From Pseudomonas sp. Z8(2022) (GTDB lineage: Bacteria > Pseudomonadota > Gammaproteobacteria > Pseudomonadales > Pseudomonadaceae): DNA of 64,000 bases. A program made the position numbers and the translations under genes. The stretch's first letter is position 1. Every line of letters begins with the position of its first letter. A model generated the notes under the pieces. It had not been told where the DNA came from. It saw only the letters and a list, made by a program, of their open reading frames with translations, and did not search any database. Shown here piece by piece: positions 19,593-28,994 of the stretch. The DNA is taken from contig NZ_CP107549.1 of the NCBI RefSeq assembly GCF_025837155.1, forward strand, positions 1,364,001-1,428,000, written 5' to 3'.

Positions 19593-20875
19593 TGACCGTT
19601 CTGTTCCTCTTCCTGCTGCTGTTCCTGCTGATGTTCATCGGCGTGCCGATCGCCGCGTCGCTCGGCCTGGCCGGCTCGATCACCATCATGCTGTTCAGCC
19701 CGGACTCGGTACGCTCGCTGGCGATCAAGCTGTTCGAGACCTCCGAGCACTACACCCTGCTGGCGATCCCGTTCTTCCTGCTCTCCGGTGCGTTCATGAC
19801 CACCGGTGGCGTGGCCAAGCGCCTGATCGACTTCGCCAACGCCTGCGTCGGCCACATCCGTGGCGGCCTGGCCATCGGTGCGGTGCTGGCGTGCATGCTG
19901 TTCGCCGCGCTGTCCGGCTCCTCGCCGGCCACCGTAGCGGCCGTGGGCTCCATCGCCATCGCCGGCATGGTGCGTTCTGGTTACCCGCAGGCGTTCGGTG
20001 CTGGCATCGTGTGTAACGCCGGTACTCTGGGCATCCTGATTCCGCCGTCGATCGTGATGGTGGTGTACGCCGCCGCCACCGAGCAGTCGGTGGGCAAGCT
20101 GTTCATGGCTGGTGTTATCCCCGGCATCATGCTCGGCGTGGTGCTGATGGTGGCGATCTACATCGTCGCGCGCATCAAGAAGCTGCCGGCCCTGCCACGC
20201 GCCAGCTTCCGCGAGTGGCTGCGCGCCGCGCGTGAAGCGTTCTGGGGCCTGCTGCTGATGGTGATCATCCTCGGCGGCATCTACAGCGGCATGTTCACCC
20301 CGACCGAGGCTGCGGCCGTGGCGGCGGTCTACGCCGGCTTCGTCGCCCTGTTCGTGTACAAGGACCTGAAGATCCGCGAGTGCCCGAAAGTGCTGCTGGA
20401 GTCCGGCAAGCTGACCATCATGCTGATGTTCATCATCGCCAACGCCATGCTCTTCGCCCACGTGCTGACCACCGAGCAGATCCCGCAGACCATCACCGCC
20501 TGGGTGGTGGATCTGGGCCTGCAGCCCTGGCAGTTCCTGCTGGTGGTGAACATCGTGCTGCTGGTGGCCGGTGCCTTCATGGAGCCGTCGGCGATCATCC
20601 TGATCCTCGCACCGATCCTGTTCCCGATCGCCATGCAACTGGGCATCGACCCGATCCACCTGGGCATCATCATGGTGGTGAACATGGAAATCGGTCTGAT
20701 CACACCACCCGTGGGGCTGAACCTGTTCGTCACCTCGGCGGTGACAGGTATGCCGCTGACGGCAGTGATCCGCGCGGCGATGCCATGGCTGATGCTGTTG
20801 CTCGGTTTCCTGGTGATCATCACCTATGTGCCGGCGGTATCCCTGGCCCTGCCGAACTGGCTGGGGATGAGCTAG
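19592..20875 (+). CDS. dctM: TRAP transporter large permease DctM
   Basis: Large channel subunit, 427 aa, with about 12 hydrophobic helices. Motifs of the family include LSGSSPATVAAVGSIAI, GTLGILIPPSIVMVVYA and, near the C-terminus, ITPPVGLNLFVTSAVTG. It overlaps dctQ by one base and ends at a strong intrinsic terminator. Substrate is inferred from the surrounding itaconate/citramalate enzymes. Confidence 0.95.
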   Translation: MTVLFLFLLLFLLMFIGVPIAASLGLAGSITIMLFSPDSVRSLAIKLFETSEHYTLLAIPFFLLSGAFMTTGGVAKRLIDFANACVGHIRGGLAIGAVLACMLFAALSGSSPATVAAVGSIAIAGMVRSGYPQAFGAGIVCNAGTLGILIPPSIVMVVYAAATEQSVGKLFMAGVIPGIMLGVVLMVAIYIVARIKKLPALPRASFREWLRAAREAFWGLLLMVIILGGIYSGMFTPTEAAAVAAVYAGFVALFVYKDLKIRECPKVLLESGKLTIMLMFIIANAMLFAHVLTTEQIPQTITAWVVDLGLQPWQFLLVVNIVLLVAGAFMEPSAIILILAPILFPIAMQLGIDPIHLGIIMVVNMEIGLITPPVGLNLFVTSAVTGMPLTAVIRAAMPWLMLLLGFLVIITYVPAVSLALPNWLGMS

Positions 20876-20905
20876 GACAACCGTTGATACCGTGTCTACC
20901 TCTGC

Positions 20906-20930
20906 GCCCGGCCTTGTGCCGGGCTTTTTT
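20906..20930 (+). terminator. Intrinsic terminator after dctM
   Basis: GCCCGGC and GCCGGGC separated by five bases, followed by six T residues. Confidence 0.88.
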
Positions 20931-20996
20931 ATCCGTGCGCCGCGACGTCTGCATGGCGCTGCAAAATTGGCTTGGAAGGCGCTGGGCAGGGCCTCG

Positions 20997-21029
20997 AGAC
21001 CATGGTCTTAGAGCGGTAAGACCATGGTC
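20997..21029. promoter_or_regulatory. Twin palindromes upstream of acsA
   Basis: AGACCATGGTCT (perfect 12-base palindrome) and AGACCATGGTC repeat with centres exactly 22 bases apart, about two helical turns, 70-100 bases before the acsA start. The symmetry and phasing suggest a dimeric regulator binding twice. I do not know which regulator; ErdR is a known acsA activator in pseudomonads but I cannot confirm its site. Confidence 0.5.
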
Positions 21030-21100
21030 GAATGGCCACACGAAGGGTCGGTGGATACAAAAGGCACCATACAAAAACAACTACCCACCGAGGTGATTCC

Positions 21101-23062
21101 ATGAGTGCTGCGTCTATTTACCCTGTGCGTCCCGAGGTGGCCGCGCGGACCCTCACTGACGAGGCCACCTACAAGGCCATGTACCAACAGTCGGTGGTCA
21201 ACCCCGAGGGTTTCTGGCGTGAGCAGGGCAAGCGCATCGACTGGATCAAACCCTACACCAAGGTCAAGCAGACCACCTTCGACGACCACCACGTCGACAT
21301 CAAGTGGTACGCCGACGGCACCCTCAACGTCTCCTACAACTGCCTGGACCGCCACCTCGAAGAGCGCGGCGATCAGGTAGCGATCATCTGGGAAGGCGAC
21401 GATCCTTCCGAGCACCGCGAAATCACCTACCGCCAACTGCACGAAGAGGTGAGCAAGTTCGCCAACGCCCTGCGTGGCCAGGACGTGCACCGTGGTGACG
21501 TCGTCACCATCTACATGCCGATGATTCCCGAAGCCGTGGTGGCCATGCTGGCCTGTGCGCGCATCGGCGCCATCCATTCCGTGGTCTTCGGCGGCTTCTC
21601 TCCGGAAGCGCTGGCCGGCCGCATCATCGACTGCAAGTCCAAGGTGGTGATCACCGCCGACGAAGGCCTGCGTGGCGGCCGCAAGGTGCCGCTGAAGGCC
21701 AACGTTGACGATGCGCTGACCAACCCGGAAACCGCCAGCGTGCAGAAGATCATCGTGGTCAAGCGCACCGGCTCCGACATCAAGTGGAACCAGCATCGCG
21801 ACATCTGGTACGAAGACCTGATGAAGGTTGCCGGCAGCGTCTGCGCGCCGAAGGAAATGGGCGCCGAAGAGGCGCTGTTCATCCTCTACACCTCCGGCTC
21901 CACCGGCAAGCCCAAGGGCGTGCTGCACACCACCGGCGGTTACCTGACCTACGCTTCGCTGACCCACGAGCGCGTGTTCGACTACCGTCCGGGCGAGGTC
22001 TTCTGGTGCACCGCCGACATCGGCTGGGTCACCGGCCACACCTACCTCGTCTACGGGCCGCTGGCCAACGGCGCCACCACTCTGATGTTCGAGGGCGTGC
22101 CGAACTATCCGGACGTGCGCCGCGTGGCGCAGATCGTCGACAAGCACAAGGTCAACATCCTCTACACCGCCCCGACCGCCATTCGCGCCATGATGGCCGA
22201 GGGCAAGGCTGCGGTCGAAGGTGCCGATGGTTCCAGCCTGCGTCTGCTGGGTTCGGTCGGCGAGCCGATCAACCCGGAAGCCTGGCAGTGGTACTACGAG
22301 AACGTCGGCCAGAGCCGTTGCCCGATCGTCGACACCTGGTGGCAGACCGAAACCGGAGCCTGCCTGATGACCCCGCTGCCGGGCGCCCATGGCCTGAAGC
22401 CGGGCTCCGCCGCACGGCCGTTCTTCGGCGTGCAGCCGGCGCTGGTGGACAACCTGGGTAACATCATCGAAGGCCCTGCCGAGGGCAACCTGGTGATCAT
22501 CGATTCCTGGCCGGGTCAGGCACGTACCCTGTACGGCGACCACGACCGCTTCGTCGACACCTACTTCAAGACCTTCCGCGGCATGTACTTCACCGGTGAC
22601 GGTGCGCGTCGTGACGAGGACGGCTACTGGTGGATCACCGGACGCGTGGACGACGTGCTCAACGTTTCCGGCCACCGCATGGGTACCGCCGAAGTGGAAA
22701 GCGCCATGGTCGCCCACCCGAAAGTGGCCGAGGCCGCAGTGGTTGGCGTGCCGCACGACATCAAGGGTCAGGGCATCTACGTCTACGTCACCCTGAACGC
22801 CGGCGAGGAGCCCACCGAGCAGCTGCGTCAGGAACTGAAGAACTGGGTGCGCAAGGAGATCGGCCCGATCGCCACTCCGGACGTGATCCAGTGGGCGCCG
22901 GGCCTGCCCAAGACCCGCTCGGGCAAGATCATGCGCCGTATCCTGCGCAAAATCGCAACCGCCGAATACGATGCACTCGGCGACATCTCCACCCTGGCTG
23001 ATCCCGGTGTGGTGCAGCACCTCATCGATACTCACAAGCAGATGCAATCCGCCTGCGCCTGA
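21101..23062 (+). CDS. acsA: Acetyl-CoA synthetase
   Basis: AMP-forming acetate-CoA ligase, 653 aa, converting acetate, ATP and CoA to acetyl-CoA. Motifs seen: the P-loop-like [19 protein letters not shown], and the C-terminal TRSGKIMRR containing the lysine that is acetylated in this family. The start ATG follows GAGGTGATTCC. It has its own upstream region and a strong terminator, so is probably transcribed separately from the TRAP genes. An acsA at this end of the cluster matches P. aeruginosa gene order. Confidence 0.96.
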   Translation: MSAASIYPVRPEVAARTLTDEATYKAMYQQSVVNPEGFWREQGKRIDWIKPYTKVKQTTFDDHHVDIKWYADGTLNVSYNCLDRHLEERGDQVAIIWEGDDPSEHREITYRQLHEEVSKFANALRGQDVHRGDVVTIYMPMIPEAVVAMLACARIGAIHSVVFGGFSPEALAGRIIDCKSKVVITADEGLRGGRKVPLKANVDDALTNPETASVQKIIVVKRTGSDIKWNQHRDIWYEDLMKVAGSVCAPKEMGAEEALFILYTSGSTGKPKGVLHTTGGYLTYASLTHERVFDYRPGEVFWCTADIGWVTGHTYLVYGPLANGATTLMFEGVPNYPDVRRVAQIVDKHKVNILYTAPTAIRAMMAEGKAAVEGADGSSLRLLGSVGEPINPEAWQWYYENVGQSRCPIVDTWWQTETGACLMTPLPGAHGLKPGSAARPFFGVQPALVDNLGNIIEGPAEGNLVIIDSWPGQARTLYGDHDRFVDTYFKTFRGMYFTGDGARRDEDGYWWITGRVDDVLNVSGHRMGTAEVESAMVAHPKVAEAAVVGVPHDIKGQGIYVYVTLNAGEEPTEQLRQELKNWVRKEIGPIATPDVIQWAPGLPKTRSGKIMRRILRKIATAEYDALGDISTLADPGVVQHLIDTHKQMQSACA

Positions 23063-23076
23063 TCGGCCAAGCACCG

Positions 23077-23114
23077 AAAAGCCCCGCCCGGCCACAAGCC
23101 CGGCGGGGCTTTTT
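23077..23114 (+). terminator. Intrinsic terminator after acsA
   Basis: AAAAGCCCCGCC pairs with GGCGGGGCTTTT across a 13-base loop, with a T tract. Confidence 0.88.
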
Positions 23115-23242
23115 CATTCCGCCGGTGCATTACAAAGTTGTAATGCTCCTGTCAGCCTGGCGTTGGTAGCGGCTGCGTACCTTTGCATCGTCGGCCACCC
23201 GGATGGGTGGCTCAAACCACAGACGAATGCGAGGGCAATGCC

Positions 23243-24010
23243 ATGAACAAGATGGGTAGCTGGCTGGCGGCGGGTGCGCTGCTGATGATGAGTGCCGGGG
23301 CAGTGATGGCCGCCGATGTGGCGCCGGTCAAGGCCAACAACGTGGTGCTGGTGCACGGCTCCTGGGCCGATGGCTCCAGCTGGTCGGAGGTGATCGCGCG
23401 GCTGCAGGCGGCCGGGCTGAATGTCACCGCGGTGCAGAATCCGCTGACCTCCGTGGCCGATGACGTGGCCGCCACCCAGCGCGTGCTGGACCAGCAGGAC
23501 GGCCCGACAGTGCTGGTAGGGCATTCCTATGCCGGCACTGTCGTGAGCGAGGCGGGTGTCGATCCCAAGGTCAGTGCGCTGGTCTACGTGGCAGCGCGGG
23601 CACCGGACGCCAACGAGGATTTCGTCGCGCTGTCGGCACGCTATCCCACCATGCCGGTACGCGCCGGTACCCAGGAGCACGACGGCTTCGTCACGCTCAA
23701 GCAGGACGCCTTCCTCAAGTACTTCGCCAGCGACGTGCCGCGTGACAAGGCCCTGACGCTCTACGCCGTGCAGCAACCCATTGCCAAGACCCTGTTTTCC
23801 GCGCGCACCCATGCCGCGGCCTGGCACGACAAGCCGTCCTGGTATGCGGTCTCCAGCAACGACCAGACCATCAATCCGGACCTGCAGCGTTTTCTGGCCA
23901 GGCGCATGGGCGCCAGCACCATCGAATTGCCGTCGAGCCACCTGTCGCTGGTTTCCCACGCCGATGAGGTGGCCGATCTGATCCTGCAGGCCGCCGGTCG
24001 CCAACCCTGA
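23243..24010 (+). CDS. Exported alpha/beta hydrolase
   Basis: 255-aa hydrolase with a clear signal peptide (LAAGALLMMSAGAVMAA). The catalytic set is visible: nucleophile elbow GHSYAG, an acidic residue in SSNDQTINP and a histidine near the C-terminus in SSHLSLVSH. The oxyanion stretch VLVHGSWADGSSW follows the signal peptide. It resembles esterases and salicylate-esterase-like hydrolases; substrate is not evident. The start ATG follows GAGGGCAATGCC; an earlier ATG at 23183 lacks support. It stands 62 bases before the DUF2790 gene. Confidence 0.83.
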   Translation: MNKMGSWLAAGALLMMSAGAVMAADVAPVKANNVVLVHGSWADGSSWSEVIARLQAAGLNVTAVQNPLTSVADDVAATQRVLDQQDGPTVLVGHSYAGTVVSEAGVDPKVSALVYVAARAPDANEDFVALSARYPTMPVRAGTQEHDGFVTLKQDAFLKYFASDVPRDKALTLYAVQQPIAKTLFSARTHAAAWHDKPSWYAVSSNDQTINPDLQRFLARRMGASTIELPSSHLSLVSHADEVADLILQAAGRQP

Positions 24011-24072
24011 TCCTTTCCGTCGAATGACCCAAGGGCGGCCGCGCCGCCACGACTCCTACCGAGGTAACCGAA

Positions 24073-24327
24073 ATGAAAAACTTCCTGTTCGCCACCGCCA
24101 TGCTGCTCGCCGCTGGTTCCGCCTTTGCTGGCACCCCGTCGCATGCGCCGGTCATCCACGACAAGGACGGCTTCTTTGTCCACCTGGACGTGGACAAGGT
24201 ACTGTCGACCTCCGACGTGTCCTCGAGCTGCGGCGTGGTGCCGGCGCAGCTACGCTACCTGGACCACCAGGGGCGCGAGCACGTACTGGATTATCAGGTG
24301 CTGGGTGGCGGTTGCAGCGACCATTGA
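24073..24327 (+). CDS. DUF2790 periplasmic protein
   Basis: 84-aa exported protein: signal peptide ending AAGSAFA, then a short domain with two cysteines (SSSCGVV and GGGCSD) and the stretch LRYLDHQGREHVLDYQV typical of DUF2790. Members are common in Pseudomonas next to copper/heavy-metal two-component systems, as here. The two cysteines could form a disulfide. It precedes the response regulator by 75 bases and may be a regulated target. Confidence 0.8.
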   Translation: MKNFLFATAMLLAAGSAFAGTPSHAPVIHDKDGFFVHLDVDKVLSTSDVSSSCGVVPAQLRYLDHQGREHVLDYQVLGGGCSDH

Positions 24328-24402
24328 GAGCAGATGCCCGGGTGACCGTCCTGCCGCAGCGGGCGGGCGCCCCGGCGCCATCGCGAGACAAGGTGAACAA
24401 CG

Positions 24403-25074
24403 ATGAACATCCTCGTCGTCGAAGATGAGATCAAGGCCGGAAACTACTTGTGCAACGGCCTGCAGGAACTGGGGCACTCGGTCAGTCTGGCGCGCAACGG
24501 CCTCGACGGTCTGCACCTGGCGCTGGAGAACCCCTTCGACGTCATCGTTCTGGATGTGATGATGCCGGCACTGGACGGCTGGGAAGTGTTGCGCCGCCTG
24601 CGCAGGCAGACCGACACGCCGGTACTGTTCCTCACTGCCCGCGACGATGTCGCCGATCGCATCAAGGGGCTGGAACTGGGTGCCGACGATTACCTGGTCA
24701 AGCCGTTTTCCTTCGCCGAGCTGGTGGCCCGCCTGCGCACCCTCAACCGCCGCGGACCGCTGCGCGAGGAGGAGTTCCTGCAGGTCGGCGATCTGCAGAT
24801 CGACGTGTTGCGTCGGCGGGTCAGCCGCGACGGTGTGCGCCTGAATCTGACCAACAAGGAATTTGCTCTGCTGCACCTGTTCGCCAGCCATCAGGGACAG
24901 GTGCTGTCGCGCACCCTGATCGCTTCACGGGTGTGGGACATGAACTTCGACAGCGATACCAACGTCGTCGATGTCGCCGTGCGCCGCCTGCGCATGAAGG
25001 TCGACGATCCTTTCGGCAGCCGGCTGATCCACAGTGTGCGGGGCATCGGCTACCGCTTCGACCTGCAGCCATGA
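24403..25074 (+). CDS. Heavy-metal-type response regulator (OmpR/CopR family)
   Basis: 223-aa response regulator: receiver domain with acidic pocket ED and phosphoacceptor in IVLDVMMP, conserved lysine in LVKPFSF, and a C-terminal winged helix ending in [10 protein letters not shown]. Similar to CopR/IrlR/CzcR. It overlaps the sensor kinase start by 4 bases. The metal sensed cannot be told, but DUF2790 upstream suggests copper-like stress. Confidence 0.9.
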   Translation: MNILVVEDEIKAGNYLCNGLQELGHSVSLARNGLDGLHLALENPFDVIVLDVMMPALDGWEVLRRLRRQTDTPVLFLTARDDVADRIKGLELGADDYLVKPFSFAELVARLRTLNRRGPLREEEFLQVGDLQIDVLRRRVSRDGVRLNLTNKEFALLHLFASHQGQVLSRTLIASRVWDMNFDSDTNVVDVAVRRLRMKVDDPFGSRLIHSVRGIGYRFDLQP

Positions 25075-26501
25075 AGCCCGCCAGCATTCTCGCGAGGCTC
25101 GCTGCGGTACGGCATTCGCTGACCCTGCGCCTGGCGCTGCTGTTTGCCCTGCTCAGTTTCGCTGCCCTGGCCGGCCTCGGCGTGGCGCTCTACCACGGCC
25201 TGGAGCGCGAGCTGATGCGCCGTGACGATGCCGCGCTGGTGTACCGCGTCGAGCAACTGCGGCGGTTTCTCGCCGACGGCAGCACTCTGGACCTGTTGCG
25301 CACCCGACCGACGCTGTTCGAGAACATGCTGGGCAATCACGAGTCCCTGCTGCTGGTAGGGGCGGCGGGTCAGCCGCCGTTGCTGCTGGTGAACCCCGGC
25401 GGGCTGCAGGTGCCGGATCTGCCTGCGGTGGACGTGAGCCGTTCGCTGCAACTGGACGACGTCCACCACCTGCCAGGTGTGGACGGTGTACCGATGTCGG
25501 CCCTGGCGGTGAGCATCGAGGCCGGTGAACTGGGCCGGCTGCAGGTGATCACCGGGCGTCTGATGAACGAGCGTACTGCGGTGCTGGCCAGCTACCGGCT
25601 GACGGTCTTTGTGCTTGCCGGCTTCGCCGCATTGCTGCTGGCCGTGTGTGGCTACGTGCTACTGCACCGGGGCCTGCGACCGCTGTCGCGGCTGGCTCGA
25701 CACACCCGTCGCATTGGCGTCGGCAACCTCGGTCAGCGACTCGATGAGCAGGGCGCGCCACTGGAGCTGCGACCGATGATCGAGGCCTTCAACACCATGC
25801 TCGAACGCCTGGCTCGCGGCTTCGCCCAGCTCAGCCAGGTTTCCACCGATATGGCCCACGAGCTGCGCACACCGATCAACAACCTGCTCGGCGAAACCCA
25901 GGTAGCTCTACAGCAGAACCGCAGCGTGGACGACTACCAGCAGTTGCTGGCTTCCAACGTCGAGGAACTCGAACGACTGGCGCGGATGCTGGAGAACATG
26001 CTGTTTCTCGCCCGGACCGACCCGGCCGAGGCGCTGCGCCAGCGTCAGCTGCTGGACGCTGCCGACGAACTGGAGCGGATCGCCAGTTATTTCGAGGGGC
26101 CGGCGGCGGACGTCGGGATCAGCATCCGCTGCACGGGAACGGGGGCGATCTGGGCCGAGCCGATGCTGCTGCGTCGCGCGCTGGCCAATCTGTGCGCCAA
26201 TGCCATCCGCTATGGCGCCGCGGATTCCGAGCTGTTCATTTGCGCCGAGTGCGATGAGGGCGGGACACGCCTGGCGGTGATCAATCACGGGCCGAGCATC
26301 GACCCCGAGCATCTGCCCAGGCTGTTCGAGCGCTTCTACCGGGTCGATGCTTCGCGTGAGAGTTCGGCGCAATCCAGTGGGCTGGGGCTTTCCATCGTGG
26401 CGACCATCATGCAGCTGCACCAGGGCCGTTATGCGGTGAGCAGTGCCGATGGGGTGACCTGTTTCGAGCTGTTCTTTCCCGCCCGCAGCGAGGCGGGCTG
26501 A
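25071..26501 (+). CDS. Heavy-metal-type sensor histidine kinase
   Basis: 476-aa membrane sensor of the CusS/IrlS type. Two membrane helices (about residues 17-40 and 175-198) enclose a periplasmic loop; a HAMP segment follows, then the H box in [16 protein letters not shown] box (LCANAIRYG) and G box ([12 protein letters not shown]). It starts at an ATG overlapping the regulator stop. The family title and operon partner make the pairing firm; the signal is unknown. Confidence 0.9.
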   Translation: MKPASILARLAAVRHSLTLRLALLFALLSFAALAGLGVALYHGLERELMRRDDAALVYRVEQLRRFLADGSTLDLLRTRPTLFENMLGNHESLLLVGAAGQPPLLLVNPGGLQVPDLPAVDVSRSLQLDDVHHLPGVDGVPMSALAVSIEAGELGRLQVITGRLMNERTAVLASYRLTVFVLAGFAALLLAVCGYVLLHRGLRPLSRLARHTRRIGVGNLGQRLDEQGAPLELRPMIEAFNTMLERLARGFAQLSQVSTDMAHELRTPINNLLGETQVALQQNRSVDDYQQLLASNVEELERLARMLENMLFLARTDPAEALRQRQLLDAADELERIASYFEGPAADVGISIRCTGTGAIWAEPMLLRRALANLCANAIRYGAADSELFICAECDEGGTRLAVINHGPSIDPEHLPRLFERFYRVDASRESSAQSSGLGLSIVATIMQLHQGRYAVSSADGVTCFELFFPARSEAG

Positions 26502-26539
26502 GAGGAGGGCGGCAGCAGGATGCTGCCGCCGTGCGGCAC

Positions 26540-27226
26540 TCAGAGGGCGCCGAATACCTTCTTCGCCAGGCTGGTGGCGGCAGCGGCCGGGTTCTGACGG
26601 ATACTGGCTTCCTGCTTGGCGATCATCTCGAACAGGCCATCGAGTGCCTGCTCGGTCACGTAGCTTTCCACCGTGCTGCTCTTGGCGTCGACCACGCCGA
26701 AGCTGGCGGCCTGGCCGGCGAAGGCGTTGTATTGCTGGGCCAGGCCGACCTGGTCGGTGGCCTGCTTGACGATGGGCAGGAACCTGGCGCGGATCTGCTC
26801 GCGGCTGCTCTTGTTCAGGTACTGGGTGGCCGAGTCCTGCGGGCCGCTGAGAATCGACTTGGCGTCGGCCACGGTCATCTTCTTCACCGCGTCGATCAGC
26901 AGCGCCTGAGCCTCGGGAACGGCTGCCTCTGCAGCCCTGTTCATGCTCGCCTCGAGCTGGTCGACCTGGGCGCCCATGCCCATCATCTTCATGGTCTTGG
27001 CGGCTTTGCCGAGTTTGCCCGGCAGCTCGATGCGCACGTCCGGGTTGTTGCTGAAGCCGCCGGGTGTGCCCAGCTGCTTGACCGCTACCTGGGCACCCTG
27101 GATGAGTGCGTCCTTGAGACCACCGCTTGCATCCTGCTGGCTCAGGTCGGAAAGAGACAAAGCAAAAACGTTGGCCGAAAGCAGCAGGCCAGCGGCGAGG
27201 GTGGTGAGGCGCAGCATGGTGTTCAT
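26540..27226 (-). CDS. DUF4197 exported protein
   Basis: 228-aa protein with a signal peptide (about residues 1-22, ending ANVFA) and an all-helical DUF4197 domain, recognised from GGLKDALIQGAQVAVKQLG near the start and a C-terminal ending in SLAKKVFGAL. Members are of unknown role. Convergent with the sensor kinase gene (38 bases apart), divergent from the small hypothetical at 27334. Confidence 0.82.
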   Translation of the reverse strand: MNTMLRLTTLAAGLLLSANVFALSLSDLSQQDASGGLKDALIQGAQVAVKQLGTPGGFSNNPDVRIELPGKLGKAAKTMKMMGMGAQVDQLEASMNRAAEAAVPEAQALLIDAVKKMTVADAKSILSGPQDSATQYLNKSSREQIRARFLPIVKQATDQVGLAQQYNAFAGQAASFGVVDAKSSTVESYVTEQALDGLFEMIAKQEASIRQNPAAAATSLAKKVFGAL

Positions 27227-27333
27227 CCTTGCATCGTGGGTAATGGCGTCAGCTTAACCGAGTCTGCGGTGCTGACAAGCCAGGCGATGGGAGTGGATGG
27301 GCAGCGCGCATGGCTATGGCTATGATCAGGGTC

Positions 27334-27735
27334 ATGAATTCACCATTGCCCCTGCGTAATCCATGCCCACCGGGTGCCTGCGACTGTCAGCGCGACGAGC
27401 TGCTGGACAGGCCGGGTGCCGATACGCGCATCCTGTTGCTGACGCGCAACGAGGAACAGCGTTTGCTCGAGCGCCTGGAGAACCTGCAGAGTCTGGAGGA
27501 TCTGCAGCGCATGCAGCAGCGCATGTACGAGCAGCTGGGCATTCGCCTGCATATCGAGCCCGCGCATGGCGAGGTACGCAGCATGCGCGGCATCCACATG
27601 CAGTTCGACGCGCATCCGGGGCTGTGTCGCAAGACCCGGCAGGGCATCCCGGCGGCGATCCGCCGGGCCATGGAGAAGAACCCGGAAATCGCCTGGCGCC
27701 TGCTCGATTCCTTCGACCTGTTCGGCAGTTTGTAG
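27334..27735 (+). CDS. Conserved hypothetical protein
   Basis: 133-aa cytosolic protein, no family recognised. The N-terminus carries cysteines in CPPGACDCQRDELL that could bind metal; the middle is a leucine/glutamate-rich helix (RNEEQRLLERLENLQSLEDL), and a cysteine recurs in PGLCRKTRQG. The ATG with AGGGTC upstream is used; three earlier in-frame ATG codons have no RBS. Codon use matches the neighbours, so it is likely a native gene. Confidence 0.65.
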   Translation: MNSPLPLRNPCPPGACDCQRDELLDRPGADTRILLLTRNEEQRLLERLENLQSLEDLQRMQQRMYEQLGIRLHIEPAHGEVRSMRGIHMQFDAHPGLCRKTRQGIPAAIRRAMEKNPEIAWRLLDSFDLFGSL

Positions 27736-27780
27736 CCGGGGCGCGGGCCGGCAGCACCGCTGGCGCCGATCCTCGTCACG

Positions 27781-28314
27781 TCATGGCTGCGCGGCAGCGC
27801 GGCGGAAGAACAGCGTCACCTGGCCCAGTTCGATGCCGAACTTGCTCATGCTCGAGCGGTTGATCAGGGTGTCGTCGTCCATCAGGTACATCCAGTCGTC
27901 GAAATAGACCACGTAGGTGCTGCCGTCCACCGGCAGGTTGAGGTGGTAGCGCCAGCGCAGGGCGTTGCCGGCCACTTCACCGGTGGCGCGGCCGACCACG
28001 TCATCGGCGGTGCCCACCCAGCGTCCGGCGCCATCCGGGGTCAGGGTCCAGACCCGGCGCTGGCGGGTGCCGTCGCTGTACAGGAAGCGCTCGTCGAGGA
28101 TCAGCCTGTCGCCATCGCGACGGCTCTGGATATCGACGTGGAAGCGTTTGATCACCTCCCCGGAGCGATCCTGAAACATGCCCCAGGCCTGTACCGGGCC
28201 GGAGAAGAAGGTGGGCAGATCGAGCGCCGGTTTCTCGTTGGCGTAACGCTCGACCGGCACCTGGCCGCAACTGATCAGCATAAGGCTGCTCAGCAGGATG
28301 ATCAGGGCTTTCAT
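27781..28314 (-). CDS. DUF3833 lipoprotein
   Basis: 177-aa predicted lipoprotein: a hydrophobic leader followed by the lipobox LISC, then a beta-rich domain containing RFLYSDGTRQRRVW and YVVYFDDWMYLMDD, typical of DUF3833. It follows the chalcone-isomerase-like gene closely; a GTG overlapping that gene's stop is an alternative start, but the ATG here has GAGGTACGTC before it. DUF3833 and this partner commonly occur together; function unknown. Confidence 0.82.
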   Translation of the reverse strand: MKALIILLSSLMLISCGQVPVERYANEKPALDLPTFFSGPVQAWGMFQDRSGEVIKRFHVDIQSRRDGDRLILDERFLYSDGTRQRRVWTLTPDGAGRWVGTADDVVGRATGEVAGNALRWRYHLNLPVDGSTYVVYFDDWMYLMDDDTLINRSSMSKFGIELGQVTLFFRRAAAQP

Positions 28315-28322
28315 GACGTACC

Positions 28323-28871
28323 TCACGGGTTGAGGCCGAGCAGCGCAGTGCGCAGCCTCGGGCTGCGGGTTTGCGGGTCGAGCCAGATGGAAAAGAAGGC
28401 GCGGGCGAATTCGGGGTCGTCGATGACGTGCTGCAGCTTGCCGTCGACGTAGAACCGGCAGCCCCTGTCAGGCAGGAAGACACCGGTGAGGCGCGTGCCG
28501 TCTGCGACATCGACGAAGGCCTGGCGCATCTGTTGCGCCCAGTCTTGCTCTCGCTGGCGTGCGAGTGGCGCGGCGCTGATCCGGCGAATTTCGTCGAGGC
28601 TGGTGTCGACCAGGGTTTCCCGGCTGATGGAGCGGCGGTAGGTCAGCTCCAGAGCGAAGGGGTGTGAGAAATCCGCTTGCGGTGTCGCACTCCACAGCCT
28701 GGCGCCGTACACCGGGAAGCCGAACCAACTGAAATCCCCGCTGCCGATCAGGCGTGCCTCGGGCAGCTGTTCGCGCCAGCCGTCCTGGTTGTCGTTGGCC
28801 TGCGCCAGGGGGCTGCCGAGCAGTATCGCCAGCAGCAGGGGAGTACAGAGGCGCGATCTCAGGGTTGCCAT
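28323..28871 (-). CDS. Chalcone isomerase-like exported protein
   Basis: 182-aa protein with a signal peptide ending GSPLAQA and the chalcone-isomerase-like fold, seen in GFPVYGARLWSA and the ELTYRRSISRETLVDTSLDEI stretch (split here at 20 residues: first part ELTYRRSISRETLVDTS). Bacterial members lack a proven isomerase role and are often envelope-associated. Start chosen at the ATG after GGAGGATGCTTC; the frame open to 28940 is not supported. Upstream of, and probably cotranscribed with, the DUF3833 gene. Confidence 0.75.
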   Translation of the reverse strand: MATLRSRLCTPLLLAILLGSPLAQANDNQDGWREQLPEARLIGSGDFSWFGFPVYGARLWSATPQADFSHPFALELTYRRSISRETLVDTSLDEIRRISAAPLARQREQDWAQQMRQAFVDVADGTRLTGVFLPDRGCRFYVDGKLQHVIDDPEFARAFFSIWLDPQTRSPRLRTALLGLNP

Positions 28872-28925
28872 GAAGCATCCTCCGCAACGGGAGCGCGCGG
28901 CCAGTGCTGGCCGCGGGTGGCGAAT

Positions 28926-28969
28926 AAAAAGATCCGGCAACCAAAAAGGGGAGAAGTGGGTTGCCGGAT
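28926..28969 (-). terminator. Intrinsic terminator for the DmdC-like gene
   Basis: Read on the minus strand, ATCCGGCAACC pairs with GGTTGCCGGAT across a 16-base loop, followed by CTTTTTATTC. Confidence 0.8.
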
Positions 28970-28994
28970 TGCGCAGTTCGTCTGCCGCCGCTGA

